In this document: positions 8,781 through 19,143 of the stretch, piece after piece | How the letters are laid out: each line of letters begins with the position of its first letter | How positions within the stretch are numbered: the stretch's first letter is position 1 | DNA from: Chitinophagaceae bacterium | GTDB lineage: Bacteria; Bacteroidota; Bacteroidia; Chitinophagales; Chitinophagaceae | DNA: 64,000 bases | Reading direction: 5' to 3' | NCBI GenBank assembly: GCA_016703625.1 | Contig: JADJBP010000007.1 | Span: forward strand, 186,001-250,000 | Position numbers and translations under genes: made by a program | Notes under the pieces: model-generated | Told to the model about the DNA's origin: nothing | The model's database searches: none | What the model saw: only the letters and a program-made list of their open reading frames with translations

Positions 8781-9067
8781 GCAGTGAAATTAATGAATTA
8801 TTTTGAACATAGATTGAAATAGCCTTATGCGTTAATGTGATACTATTCAATTTGCTTCAGAGCAGTTCTTTTCAATAATTATATTTAACGGCGTACAAAA
8901 GGAGGAGGCTTATTAGCCGCAATTTTATCCAAATTTCCTAATGAACACAGGAACTGGTATAAACCATTTACAGGCTTCAGCGGTTTGCTTTCCTTACAGC
9001 ATAACGCAAGTTTTAGCAGTCTTGTATAATAATTGCTAATTTTAACGTTACTAATCCCAAAAGTCAG
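8781..9067. other. Divergent intergenic region without a recognised gene
   Basis: The 287 bp separate the minus-strand YceI gene from the plus-strand surface protein. They must hold both promoters, but no clear TAnnTTTG box was found. The minus strand has an open frame without ATG from about 9063 to 8886 (ending NKPPPFVRR), which I do not call as a gene. Confidence 0.4.
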
Positions 9068-12000
9068 TTGAAGCTAAAAAGGATATACTTATTCCTGTGT
9101 TCTGTTTTATTGGCGCAAATGCTCTTTGCCCAGATAAATCCGCCAGCGCTTTCCAACCTGCATACGATCAACATCAGCACCGCAGCACAAACCATAAAAC
9201 TCGATTCAGCAAGCCTGGTACCGGGATCTGTAGTGATAAAAGGCGTATCGCCCTTTTATTACAAAGTAGATGATGTAAACGCAACCATTACCTGGCTGGA
9301 AAAACCTGGCCTTGAAACGGTTTCAGTCACTTACCGGGTATTCCCTTATAAATTAAATGCCGTGTTAAGCCGCTTAAATTATGACAGTATCCGGTATAAT
9401 TTTATCAGCAGCAATCCTTTTACCATGCGGGTTGGCTCCAAACAGGCCAATCCTTTACTCGATTTCGGCAACATCAAATCAGAGGGTAGTTTTGGCAGGG
9501 GTATTTCCTTCGGCAACAGCCAGGATGCAGTGGTAAGCAGCAGCCTTAACCTGCAACTCAATGGTTTTATAGGCGACAGCCTGGAACTGACGGCTGCCAT
9601 CACCGATAATAATATTCCCATTCAGCCGGATGGTAATACACAGGATCTGCGGGACTTCGACCGTATATTTATACAGGTAAAGAAAAGAGGGTGGCAGGCA
9701 AATTTCGGGGATATTGATATCCGCCAGAGCAAGAATTATTTTCTCAATTTTTATAAAAGGCTGCAGGGGGTTTCTTTTATCACTGATAACAGGATCACCA
9801 AAAATATTTCCAATTCATTATTGCTGAGCGGCGCCATTGCCAAAGGAAAATTTACCCGTAACCAGCTGGTGCCTTTTGAAGGCAACCAGGGGCCTTACCG
9901 GCTAACCAGTCCTACACTGGAATTGTTTTTTGTAGTACTGGCAGGTACCGAAAGGGTATATATGGACGGTGAATTATTGCAGCGTGGCGAAGACCAGGAT
10001 TATATTATCAACTACAATACGGCCGAATTAACCTTTACGCAAAAAAGACTTGTTACAAAAGATAAGCGGATACAGGTGGAATTTGAATATGCCGACCGCA
10101 ATTTTTTGAATTCACAGGTCTATATCAGTGATGAAGTTGAATTTTAAGGATAAATTTTTTCTGAACATCGGTTTTTATAATAATGCCGATGCTAAAAATT
10201 CTTCCATTAACCAGGTGCTGGATACCAAACAGAAACAGTTCCTGGCAGATATTGGCGACGGGGTTGATTCTGCTTATTATGAAAATGCAGTTAGAGATAC
10301 GCTCACGCCCGGGAAGATCCTGTATAAAAAAATTGATACCCTGTACAACGGAACCCTGCATGATTCCATTTTTGTGTATTCAAACAACCCGGCTGATACA
10401 TTGTATAGCCTCGGTTTTTACCTACCTGGGCCCCGGTAAAGGCAATTATACGCCACTTCAGAATGCCACCAATGGAAAGGTATTCGGCTGGGTACAGCCT
10501 GATGTAAACAATAATAAGCTGGGTGATTATGCCCCCGTCATTTTATTGATCTCTCCCAAAAAACAACAGTTGATCACCATAGGGGGTGAGTATGTGTTAA
10601 ATCCCAAAACCAGGCTCAGGGCCGAAGTGGCCATGAGTAATTATGACATCAATCTTTTTTCAGGCAGGGATAAGGGAAATGACAAAGCCTTTGCAGCTAA
10701 AATGCAATTCATCAAAGATGATACAAAGGTTAATTTATTTAAAAGGCCTTTGCTGATGCAGACAAAACTGGGTTACGAATTTGTGCAACAAAGGTTCAGG
10801 CCGGTGGAGCGCCTGAGAAACATTGAATTCTTACGCGACTGGAGCCTGCCCTATGATGCAGGCATTGCCGATGAACATATCATCACCGGTGCTGTAAAAC
10901 TGGCTGACAGCAGCGGCAATTTTTTCCAGTACGATGTAACCAATTATAAAAGAAGTGATCATTACAATGGTTTGCGCCAGGTTTTAAACAGTTATAATAA
11001 TTTCAACAGCTGGAAACTCACAACACAGATCAGCTATACAAATATCAATTATTCATTACAGAACGGATCTTTCTTCAGGCCGTTGGTTGATCTTAAGAAA
11101 GAACTTACCTCGATCCGGAATATGCAGATCAGCTTTAAGTACAACAGTGAGCATAATAAGCTTCGTAATAAAGCAGCCGATACGCTTACGGCTTTCAGTT
11201 ATGCATTTAATGTGTGGGAGGTTTACCTTAAATCCAATCCTGCCAAAGCAAACAGGTGGGGTATATCCTATTTTACACGCAATGACCTGTTACCGGTAAG
11301 TTCAAAACTGGTGCAGGCCGACAGGAGTGATAACTACAATTTCTTTACAGACCTGTTAAAAAACGAAAAGCACCAGTTTAAACTGAATGTCACTTACCGG
11401 AGGCTGCATGTTTTCAATACTGCCATCAGCCGGCAAAAGGCAGACAAAAGTTTATTGGGCAGGGCAGAATATTATATCAATGAATTAAAAGGCTTTGTCA
11501 TTGGCAATGTGCTGTATGAACTCGGCAGTGGCCAGGAACAGAAACGGGAATTCACTTTTCTGGAAGTGCCGGCAGGGCAGGGGGAATACACCTGGATAGA
11601 TTATAACAATAACGGCATTCCCGAACTGAATGAATTTGAGATCGCCATTTTCCAGGATCAAAAAAAATACATCAGGGTATTTACGCCCAGTAACCAGTAC
11701 GTAAAAGCAAATTATGTGCAATTCAATTATAGTATTTCGTTAAACCCCAAAGCCATCATCAGTCCATCAGCAACCGGGATCAAAAAAATCCTGGCACGAT
11801 CCAGCACCAGTTCGGCTTTACAGATCAATAAGAAAGATATCAGTACCGGTAAATTTCAATTTAACCCGTTCACCAATAAACTGGTGGATACCACTTTAAT
11901 AACCTTAACCTCTTTTTTATCAAACACCCTGTTCTTTAACCGAAGCAATATTAAATGGGGTTTTGATATTACACACAGCCAAAACAACAGTAAATCATTA

Positions 12001-12565
12001 TTGAGTTATGGTTTTGAAAGCCGGCGGCTGCGAAACCTTTCCGGTAAAGTGAGGTGGAATATTAACCGGAATTTTGTAACCACTGTTGGATACCGGCAAA
12101 TAAAAAATGTGTTGAATACCACAGGTCCAAAATTTGATAACCGCAATTACCTGGTTTTGCAAAATATAATAGAACCTTCGGTTTCGTATGTTCATAAAAC
12201 CAATTTCAGGGCCGGCTTAACCTATGCGTACGGACAAAAAAGAAACACCATTGATTCGATGGAAAAGGCAACCAATCATGTTTTAACAGCTGATGTCAGG
12301 TATAATATTCTTTCCAGCAGTACGCTCAATGCAAGGCTCTCGCTGAATCAAATAACTTATAAGGGCTACACCGGCTCGGCCAATACTACGGTGGGTTATA
12401 TTTTGCTGGATGGACTGTTACCCGGAAAAAATTATTTATGGAATGTGGAATATACCAAACGGCTTGGTGGAAATATTGAGATCAGCATTCAATATGAAGG
12501 GCGGAAACCCGGGTCTACCAAGGACCATACATATCGGGAGAGCGTCTATCCGTGCTATTTTTTAA
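9068..12565 (+). CDS. Large conserved Bacteroidota surface/outer-membrane protein of unknown function (three frameshifts)
   Basis: A TTG start at 9068 gives a signal peptide (MKLKRIYLFLCSVLLAQMLFAQ). The mature protein is rich in beta-strand patterns. An early region contains VYMDGELLQRGEDQDYIINYNTAELTF, a module also seen in other large Bacteroidota surface proteins, and the C-terminal half looks like a barrel. Frameshifts occur near 10135, 10425 and 12515. The last is an extra A in ACCAAGG; restoring the frame gives TIHIGRASIRAIF and a stop at 12563-12565, a C-terminus typical of outer-membrane proteins. Restored length is about 1,165 residues. No enzymatic motif is seen. It is monocistronic and converges on the coiled-coil gene. 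Confidence 0.7.
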
Positions 12566-12597
12566 CGGGTCAGACGGTTTTGATCCGTCAGACCCGT
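12565..12597. terminator. Hairpin between convergent genes
   Basis: Arms ACGGGTCAGACGG (12565-12577) and CCGTCAGACCCGT (12585-12597) pair with one mismatch around a 7-nt loop. It begins at the restored stop of the surface protein and contains the stop codon of the minus-strand gene (12588-12590). The T tract is weak on both sides, so termination is inferred from the stem and the convergent position. Confidence 0.6.
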
Positions 12598-13460
12598 ACT
12601 GTATAGTTTACATCAATTTTCTGTGTATAAAATTTTAATTCCCCGTCCCGGGTATTGAATTTTCCGGAGCCCGAAGCTTCTGCAGACAAAGGTTTTCCAT
12701 CAGGGCCGGTTATGCATACATACAGATTTTTCAAACCCGATTGTGCTACCCGGTTCTCTTCAATATCAAAAGATATACGGAGTTTATCAACCCTTTTGGC
12801 AACGGTTGTTTCTGCTTCTTTGCCACTGCTTTTTTCATTGATGCCCTTAATGGAAAAATTGGAAGCGTGTAGTGTTGATGCGACATCGATCACTGCTTCT
12901 TTTTGCTGAATGACCATGGATACAGAATCCAGGTTTTTAACCATATTACCGAGTTGCTGGGTGACCTGGTTTTTCTCCTGTATCAATACCAGCTTTTCTC
13001 CCTGTAATGTTTCAACCTGTTTTTTGTAAACCGTAATATCACTCTTGAATGAATTTATTAAGCCCCGGGCTTCGGCAAGTTCCTGTTGCGTGGCATCTGC
13101 TTTTGATAATAGATCCTGGATCCTTTTTCTTTTTTCTGCTATTTCACGGTCCCTCCGCACGATGGTACTGTCTTTACTTTTAACCATGCTGGCACTGCTG
13201 GATTTAATATTATCATACCGCATGGTCGCATCTTCCAGTTCCTTTTGTAACTGGTCTTTCAAAGAAGTGGTATTGGAAATAACAAGGTCCTTTTGCTGGA
13301 TGGTTTCCTTTGTAATGCTTTTATCCCAGATAATATATGCCCAGGTGCCCAGTAAAGCAATTACCAGGCCTGCTGTCAGGTAGTTTTGCCACTTATTCAC
13401 CGTTTTCGGAATTACGGTTTCTGTATGACTTTCCCTGCCGGGAAAATTTTCAAAATTCAT
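12588..13460 (-). CDS. Conserved membrane-anchored coiled-coil protein of unknown function
   Basis: The 290 residues comprise a short cytoplasmic N-terminus, one membrane helix (YLTAGLVIALLGTWAYIIW, about 27-45), a long coiled coil rich in K, E, Q and D (about 55-190) and a compact C-terminal domain of about 90 residues (KLRISFDIEENRVAQSGLKNLYVCITGPDGKPL). The C-terminal domain looks beta-rich and may bind a partner. I recognise the pattern as a conserved hypothetical of Chitinophagales but know no function. The gene is alone, divergent from holA, with a candidate -7 box at 13560-13567. A role in envelope organisation or as a scaffold would be speculation. Confidence 0.7.
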   Translation of the reverse strand: MNFENFPGRESHTETVIPKTVNKWQNYLTAGLVIALLGTWAYIIWDKSITKETIQQKDLVISNTTSLKDQLQKELEDATMRYDNIKSSSASMVKSKDSTIVRRDREIAEKRKRIQDLLSKADATQQELAEARGLINSFKSDITVYKKQVETLQGEKLVLIQEKNQVTQQLGNMVKNLDSVSMVIQQKEAVIDVASTLHASNFSIKGINEKSSGKEAETTVAKRVDKLRISFDIEENRVAQSGLKNLYVCITGPDGKPLSAEASGSGKFNTRDGELKFYTQKIDVNYTVRV

Positions 13461-13559
13461 ATTGCCGGTTTTTTCATGCTTATGCTGTAACAGACAAAAG
13501 CAATAAAAGTTTATTACAAATTAAGATTTAAACTGATTTCTTATTTTCCAAAATCATAC

Positions 13560-13567
13560 CAAAGGTA
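13560..13567 (-). promoter_or_regulatory. Candidate -7 box TACCTTTG for the coiled-coil gene
   Basis: On the minus strand the sequence reads TACCTTTG, matching the Bacteroidota TAnnTTTG consensus, about 100 bp upstream of the gene start at 13460. No clear -33 TTG is present. Confidence 0.4.
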
Positions 13568-13696
13568 AGTATACTTTAAAAAACGAAATAAAGACATCGT
13601 TATTGCACTGTTAAAATCGTTTTAAAGCTAAAAAAATACACCAGGCATTTATACCATTTAAAATGAGTAAGACGGGCACCGCAATGTGCTTATTAT

Positions 13697-13704
13697 TATC
13701 TTTG
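13697..13704 (+). promoter_or_regulatory. Candidate -7 box TATCTTTG directly before holA
   Basis: The box TATCTTTG ends 4 bp before the holA ATG at 13709. With the usual distance from the -7 box to the start site, transcription would begin at or within a few bases of the ATG, giving a leaderless or nearly leaderless mRNA. Confidence 0.45.
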
Positions 13705-13708
13705 AACC

Positions 13709-14706
13709 ATGAGTGCAGAAAAAATCATCAGTGAATGGAAAAACCAGCGGTTCAAAAAGATTTACTGGCTGGAAGGCGAAGAGGATTATTATATTGATTT
13801 GGTCATGGATCATGCCGAGCACCGGATACTGAATGAGGCAGAGGCGGGTTTTAATTTAACCGTGTTTTATGGTAAAGATGCTGACTGGACTGCCGTGATA
13901 AATGCCTGTACACGTTACCCCATGTTTGCCGAAAGGCAGGTGGTATTACTCAAAGAGGCACAGCAGATGAAGGATATTGAAAAACTGGAAAGTTATATTG
14001 AGAACCCGTTAAGCTCAACAATTTTTGTGGTTGGCCACAAAGGGAAAACACTGGATAAACGGGGAAAACTGTATAAACAGCTTAAAAAATCGGCCGAGAT
14101 CTTTACATCTGAAAAAATTAAAGATTATAAGCTGCAGGAATGGATCAGCGAATATGTGCGGTCACAGGGGTATAAGATAAATGCAAAGGCCATCAGCCTG
14201 CTGGAAGAGCATATTGGAAATGACCTGAACCGTATCATCAATGAAATTGAAAAACTGGCTTTAAATTTAAAGGGCAGGAAAGATATCACGGAAGATGATA
14301 TTGAAAATTACATCGGTATCAGCAAAGAATACAATGTTTTTGAATTGCAGGCTGCCATTGCCAAAAAGACCTGGCCCGGGCCATAAAGATCATTCAATAT
14401 TATGAAGGCAATCCAAAGGCAGGCCCGATACAAATGGTATTGCCCGCTTTATACGCCAGCTTCAGTAAAATTTATACTGTGTTTGGAATGAAGGATCACA
14501 GCGAAGCCGCACTGAAACCTCATTTTTATTTTAACAGCACTGCGGTAAAAAATGCCATGGAAACCATCAAAAATTATGGTTATGATGGCATTGAAAGGAT
14601 CTTATTGCGGCTGCATCATTACAATTTAAAAGGGGTGGGGGTAGGAGATACCGGAACACCTGATGCTTCACTGATGAAGGAGATGGTTGTGAAAATGATC
14701 GCGTAG
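13709..14706 (+). CDS. holA: DNA polymerase III subunit delta (one frameshift)
   Basis: The delta subunit opens the sliding clamp within the clamp-loader complex. The sequence shows the family pattern: WLEGEEDYYIDLVMDH at the start, PMFAERQVVLLKEAQQM, SEKIKDYKLQEWISEYVRSQG, then GNDLNRIINEIEKLAL and the C-terminal alpha-helical domain. The frame breaks near 14370, where one A is missing from AAAAAG. The other frame continues DLARAIKIIQYYEGNPKAGPIQM to the stop at 14706. The restored length of about 333 residues is normal. Delta subunits are essential, so the break is most likely a sequence error. It converges on ribF. Confidence 0.92.
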
Positions 14707-14857
14707 CTGAGTCGGGACGCTTTGGGCGGCCTGAATCAGCTGCCAAAAATTTCTACAGCTCAAAACTCATTGCATTGTTTTCTCTTTTATATCCCGTTTC
14801 TAAACAGGGTTCAGACCGCTCCTTCGCTTCGCTCAGGTTAGCGTTCCGACCCTGCAC

Positions 14858-15784
14858 CTAAGGCAAACACGCCAAACTATCTTCCTTGTCTTTGTGCAAC
14901 TGTGTTTTTAATGATTCCAAACCATCAAATTTAACTTCAGCACGTAAATATTTTTTTACGATAACCCTTATCTGCCTTCCATAAATATCCCTGTTGAAAT
15001 CAAAAAGATTTACTTCGGTAACCCGCTCTTTGCCGTCAATGGTTGGCCTGAAACCAATGCTCATCATGCCTTTAAAGGTTTCCCCTTCCACTTTTACATA
15101 CACGGCATAAATGCCATCGCCCAATGCGATCTTTTCCTCATCGGTACTTTTTAAATTGGCTGTGGGGTACCCGATCTCACGGCCGATCTTATTGCCGTGA
15201 AAAACTTCACCTTCAAAAAAGAAATCATACCCCAAAAATTCATTCGCTTCCTCAATATTACCATGCAGTATCGCATTCCGGATATTGGTACTGCTTACTT
15301 TAATGGCGTGAAGAAGATGTTCCGGTATTTCCTTTAACCTGTAATTGTAAAGCGCCGCTTTTTCCTCCATCATTTTATAATCACCAAGCCGGTCCCTGCC
15401 AAAACGATGGTCGTAACCAATGATGATGGTATGGGGTTTAAAATTGGCCACTAAAAAGTCGCGGATATAGTCTTCGGCGGCCTGGTTGGCAAAAAAACCG
15501 GTGAATGGAACGATCACCAGGTGGTCAATACCCGTATTTTCCAGTAATTCGATCCTTTCATCCAAAGTATTGATAAGCCTTACCCCGGTGATAACAGACG
15601 AAACCACTTTCCGCGGATGTGGATGAAAGGTGATGATCACCGATTCCCCGCCTGCTTTGGCTGCTGCAGCTTTTAAACTGTCGGTTATCTGGCGGTGGCC
15701 CAGGTGTACCCCGTCGAAAGTGCCGATGGTGATGACCGCATTTGTAAAACCGGGCAGGTTGTTAATATCACGATGTATCTGCAT
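14858..15784 (-). CDS. ribF: Bifunctional riboflavin kinase / FAD synthetase
   Basis: The enzyme phosphorylates riboflavin to FMN and adenylylates FMN to FAD. The N-terminal nucleotidyltransferase half shows GTFDGVHLGHRQI (about residues 22-34), TFHPHP and the GYDHRFGRDR motif. The C-terminal flavokinase half shows GREIGYPTANL, GDGIYAVYVKV, FNRDIYGRQIRV and the final helix. The length of 308 residues is typical. The very end (DSLACLP) differs slightly from the usual C-terminus and may carry a small error. It is a single gene on the minus strand, between convergent holA and divergent purM. No FMN riboswitch is visible upstream. Confidence 0.95.
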   Translation of the reverse strand: MQIHRDINNLPGFTNAVITIGTFDGVHLGHRQITDSLKAAAAKAGGESVIITFHPHPRKVVSSVITGVRLINTLDERIELLENTGIDHLVIVPFTGFFANQAAEDYIRDFLVANFKPHTIIIGYDHRFGRDRLGDYKMMEEKAALYNYRLKEIPEHLLHAIKVSSTNIRNAILHGNIEEANEFLGYDFFFEGEVFHGNKIGREIGYPTANLKSTDEEKIALGDGIYAVYVKVEGETFKGMMSIGFRPTIDGKERVTEVNLFDFNRDIYGRQIRVIVKKYLRAEVKFDGLESLKTQLHKDKEDSLACLP

Positions 15785-15950
15785 AATTAAAAGTGCAAAT
15801 CTAAATGATAATTTTAAAATGGATAATGGATAATTGCTTTGTAATTTGCGGCTTTATCCGCCGTAGCTTTTTAACTGCCATAGCTTTAGTGAAGGCATGT
15901 AGCGAAGGAGGATCATTTTTATTTTTTTACTTTTTAATTTTTATTTTTTA

Positions 15951-17180
15951 ATGTCTTTATATTCCAAACGTGGCGTTTCAGCCCAAAAAGAAGAAGTGCA
16001 TGCTGCTGTTAAAAACCTTAACCAGGGTATCTTTCCCCATGCATTCTGTAAAATATTTCCCGACTTCCTGGGTGGCGATGAGGTTTTTGTAAACATCATG
16101 CACGCTGACGGGGCAGGCACCAAGAGCATACTGGCTTACCTGTACTGGAAGGAAACCGGCGATATTTCTGTTTGGAAAGGCATTGCACAGGATGCCATTG
16201 TGATGAACCTCGATGACCTGCTTTGTGTGGGTGTATATGATAATATCGTTTTCAACAGTACCATCGACCGCAATAAAAATCTTATACCCGGTGAAATACT
16301 GGAACAGATCATAACCGGGTCACAGGAATTATTTGAACAGCTTAAAGGCTTTGGAATAAAAATTCATTATTTGGGAGGCGAAACGGCTGATGTGGGAGAT
16401 GTGGTGCGTACCATTGCTGTTAACGGCACCATGACCAGCCGCTGGCCGAAGCAAAAGATCATCAGCAATGAAAAAATTCAGGCAGGTGATGTAATCGTTG
16501 GATTTGCCAGTTACGGGCAGTCAACTTATGAAACAGCCTACAACAGCGGCATTGGCAGCAACGGCCTTACCAGCGCCCGGCATGATGTGTTAAGTAAGTT
16601 TTATGCAGAAAACTATAAAGAAAGTTTCGATAATGATCTTCCGGATGATGTTGTGTACATCGGTAAACAAAAGTTAACTGACGAAATCAAACTCACGACT
16701 CACCACTCATCCGCTGGACGCAGTGCGCAACTCACGACTACGATCGGCCAACTTCTTTTGAGTCCAACCCGAACCTATGCCCCTGTTATGAAAGGTTTAC
16801 TGGAAAATCATTTTGATAAGATACACGGACTTATCCATTGCAGCGGCGGCGGACAAACCAAGTGTATGAAATACATGCCCGAACTTGTCTCAGAAGGCTC
16901 AAAGCCGTCACGACACCTGAAAGTGATAAAGGATAATTTATTTGAACCACCTGAGATCTTCAATATCATCAAACAAAACAGTGGAAGCAGCAACAAAGAA
17001 ATGTACGAAGTGTTTAACATGGGTTGCAGGCTTGAAATTTACTGCGATGCTGCTGATGCTGATTTCATGATCGCTGCAGCGAATGAATTTGGTATTGCAG
17101 CGCAGGTTATTGGCAGGGTAGAGGAGGCTGATAAAAAGGAATTGGTGATCAGGTTGAAGGATGCGGAAATAAAATATTGA
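15951..17180 (+). CDS. purM: Phosphoribosylformylglycinamidine cyclo-ligase (AIR synthetase) with a small in-frame insertion
   Basis: PurM converts FGAM to AIR in purine synthesis, using ATP. Recognisable segments are the N-terminal YSKRGVSAQKEEV, the nucleotide region HADGAGTKSILAYLYWKETG, MNLDDLLCVGVYDNI, HYLGGETADVGDVVRT and the C-terminal LLSPTRTYAPVMKGLL and HCSGGGQTKCMKY. Length is 409 residues, slightly longer than usual. The excess includes a segment TTHHSSAGRSAQLTT encoded at about 16690-16740, flanked by a 10-bp direct repeat ACTCACGACT (16691-16700 and 16730-16739). This looks like an in-frame insertion or duplication just before the conserved LLSPTRTYAP. It may lie in a surface loop, so activity could be kept. 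Confidence 0.93.
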   Translation: MSLYSKRGVSAQKEEVHAAVKNLNQGIFPHAFCKIFPDFLGGDEVFVNIMHADGAGTKSILAYLYWKETGDISVWKGIAQDAIVMNLDDLLCVGVYDNIVFNSTIDRNKNLIPGEILEQIITGSQELFEQLKGFGIKIHYLGGETADVGDVVRTIAVNGTMTSRWPKQKIISNEKIQAGDVIVGFASYGQSTYETAYNSGIGSNGLTSARHDVLSKFYAENYKESFDNDLPDDVVYIGKQKLTDEIKLTTHHSSAGRSAQLTTTIGQLLLSPTRTYAPVMKGLLENHFDKIHGLIHCSGGGQTKCMKYMPELVSEGSKPSRHLKVIKDNLFEPPEIFNIIKQNSGSSNKEMYEVFNMGCRLEIYCDAADADFMIAAANEFGIAAQVIGRVEEADKKELVIRLKDAEIKY

Positions 17181-17310
17181 ATTTTTTTTTTAACATAAGC
17201 TCATGAAATTATTTTTTAATACTGAAGCAGTTAAACCTAAATTTGCAACTATTAACACTGAAGCGCAAAGGCACAGCATTAAAAACTAGTAATTCAAAAT
17301 CAAAACCTCC

Positions 17311-18000
17311 ATGTCTCAATCAATCGTTGAATTAAGGAATGTAAATATTTACCAAAGTGAAAGCCTGATCTTAAGCGATGTAAATATTTCGGTAGATAAG
17401 GGTGAATTTGTGTACCTGGTGGGTAAGACCGGCACCGGCAAGAGCAGCCTTTTAAAAACCATGTATGGCGACCTGCAGTTAAGGGAAGGCGAGGGTTGGA
17501 TTGTAGGCCACGACCTTAAAGCATTGACCTGGAAAACGGTTCCTTTCCTGCGCCGTAACCTGGGTGTGGTTTTCCAGGATTTTCAATTGCTTACCGACAG
17601 GAATGTGAATGAGAATATGAAATTTGTTTTGAAAGCCACCGGATGGAAAGACGAGAAACTGATGGATGAAAAGATCGCTGATGTACTGGATAAAGTGGGA
17701 TTAAAGACCAAGGGTTTTAAAATGCCTTTTGAACTGAGTGGCGGCGAACAGCAGCGTATGGATGTGGCCAGGGCTTTACTGAATTCGCCCAAACTGATAT
17801 TGGCCGATGAGCCTACCGGTAACCTTGACCCGGAGACCAGTGATGAGATCATGCAGTTGCTTTTTCATATCTGCAAAGATTACAACACTACCATCATCAT
17901 GGCCACGCATGATTATATGGTGATCAAAAAATTTCCGGCACGTACCATCAAAACAGAAATGGGAAAGGTTTGGGATAATGCTACCATAGAAATGTCATAA
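17311..18000 (+). CDS. ftsE: Cell division ATP-binding protein FtsE
   Basis: This is the ABC ATPase of the FtsEX complex, which couples to peptidoglycan hydrolases at the septum. Visible motifs are Walker A GKTGTGKS (38-45), Q-loop VVFQDFQLL, signature LSGGEQQR (142-149), Walker B LILADE followed by PTGNLDP, and the switch histidine in MATHDY. The length of 229 residues fits FtsE rather than a larger exporter. The partner ftsX is not adjacent, which is common in Bacteroidota. LolD-like assignment is the main alternative. The 3' end overlaps the end of a convergent glycosyltransferase gene by 20 bp. Confidence 0.88.
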   Translation: MSQSIVELRNVNIYQSESLILSDVNISVDKGEFVYLVGKTGTGKSSLLKTMYGDLQLREGEGWIVGHDLKALTWKTVPFLRRNLGVVFQDFQLLTDRNVNENMKFVLKATGWKDEKLMDEKIADVLDKVGLKTKGFKMPFELSGGEQQRMDVARALLNSPKLILADEPTGNLDPETSDEIMQLLFHICKDYNTTIIMATHDYMVIKKFPARTIKTEMGKVWDNATIEMS

Positions 18001-19069
18001 GCTCCCGGGCATTCTTTTCATTGTTATAGGTGGCCTGCAGGGACTGTCTTTTTCCAGGGTCTTCAGTCGTAAAAGGCAGGTGGTATAGTTCCTTTTTTTG
18101 CTGAAAAGAAAGGGCATCTTCTGCAATATGGCAGAGTGTTTCCAGTCCTGAGCCTTCAACGCCTGCTTTATTTACCAGGCAATGCCTTCCGTTAAACACC
18201 GCATTCAGCAATTTTAATTTTATACCGGTATTATTGAATGATGGCAGCACATGTACATGCGCTTTGCCGATCATATCCTGCATTTCTTTATCGGTTGGGT
18301 TTGCCACCAGGCAGGTATGTTGCTGCCGGTGTGCGAGGCGTTCCAGCTTTTTGGATGGGTTTTTACCTGCGATCACAAAAGGCAGTTCCACTTTATTAAA
18401 CACATGCTTAAGTAACCAGGTTGCTGCCTCTTCATTTTAAAAACTACCTTTGCCGGTATCGCCTGCAGCCAGGTTGTAAGGTAAAAATGCAGGAAGAAAA
18501 TGGATATGATCTGCCCGGAATGCTTCCCTGTAGATCGTTACATCATGAGTGCTTAAAGCCAGTATGGTTGCTTTTTTAGCAATTCCCTGTTCATATTTTT
18601 TTAATAACCGGCTTTCGTGCAGGAAATAGATCTTCCTGAACAGGTTGTTCTCACAGGCAGCCAATTGCCCGTAATATTTATATTCGGTGTTGAACAAACG
18701 CAGTATAACTTTCCGGTCATTGAGCTGTCCGCTGAATAAATAATAGGAACAATGAATGCCTTCCAGTAAAACCGGGTAATTGTCTTTTTGAAGGTTGGTT
18801 AACAGGTCGGCATGAACCCTGCTGTTAACGATCAATGGTATGTGTAAAGAAAAACTACTGCTGTTTGTATTTCGGGGATAGTAAAAAACACGGGTACAGT
18901 ATTTTTCCAGTTCTGCCTGCGGCTGGCGCCCTTTTGTAAAACAATGCAGGTGGATATGTATACCCAGTGCACGTAATGCCTTCAGTGTATACAGCGGGTC
19001 AATTACACCGCCATAATCTGCAGGCCAGGGCACATCGTGGGTTACAATATGTACATGTTTTTCTTCCAT
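17981..19069 (-). CDS. Glycosyltransferase (GT4-like) with an in-frame TAA
   Basis: The start at 19069 (MEEKHVHIVTHDVPWPADYGGVIDPLYTLKAL) is typical of the N-terminal Rossmann domain of GT-B enzymes. The C-terminal half contains PFVIAGKNPSKKLE, HVHVLPSFNNTGIKLKLLNAVFNGRHCLVN and VEGSGLETLC, a sugar-nucleotide site typical of family 4. A TAA at 18437-18439 interrupts the frame; the codons on either side (GKGSF then NEEAATWLLKHVFNKV) are in the same frame, so this is a substitution rather than an indel. Restored length is about 362 residues. It follows another GT4 gene and a Gfo/Idh oxidoreductase, so it may belong to a surface-glycan set. An alternative start is at 19090. Confidence 0.8.
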
Positions 19070-19143
19070 TTTTATTTTCGCATCATACAAACTGAATTGA
19101 GATATCGCAGTGTTGCCCAGGGTTATTCCTGCAACTCCTTTTC

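Noticed and set aside
8886..9063. A small minus-strand gene ending NKPPPFVRR between YceI and the surface-protein gene.
   Set aside because: There is no ATG, GTG or TTG with family-like sequence, and no homologue is recognised. The frame of about 57 codons can arise by chance.
14707..14857. A tRNA or small RNA in the gap between holA and ribF.
   Set aside because: No cloverleaf or terminator was found. The gap holds words such as GCTCCTTCGCTTCGCTCAGG that look like dispersed intergenic repeats.
15830..15950. An FMN riboswitch or other structured leader near ribF and purM.
   Set aside because: No conserved RFN element features were seen. The sequence (for example GCCGTAGCTTTTTAACTGCC) resembles intergenic repeat words instead.
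19083..19143. A real overlap between the two glycosyltransferase genes.
   Set aside because: The extra C-terminal residues appear only after a missing T. In the other frame the first gene ends naturally at 19144 (YAELFKR), which removes the overlap.
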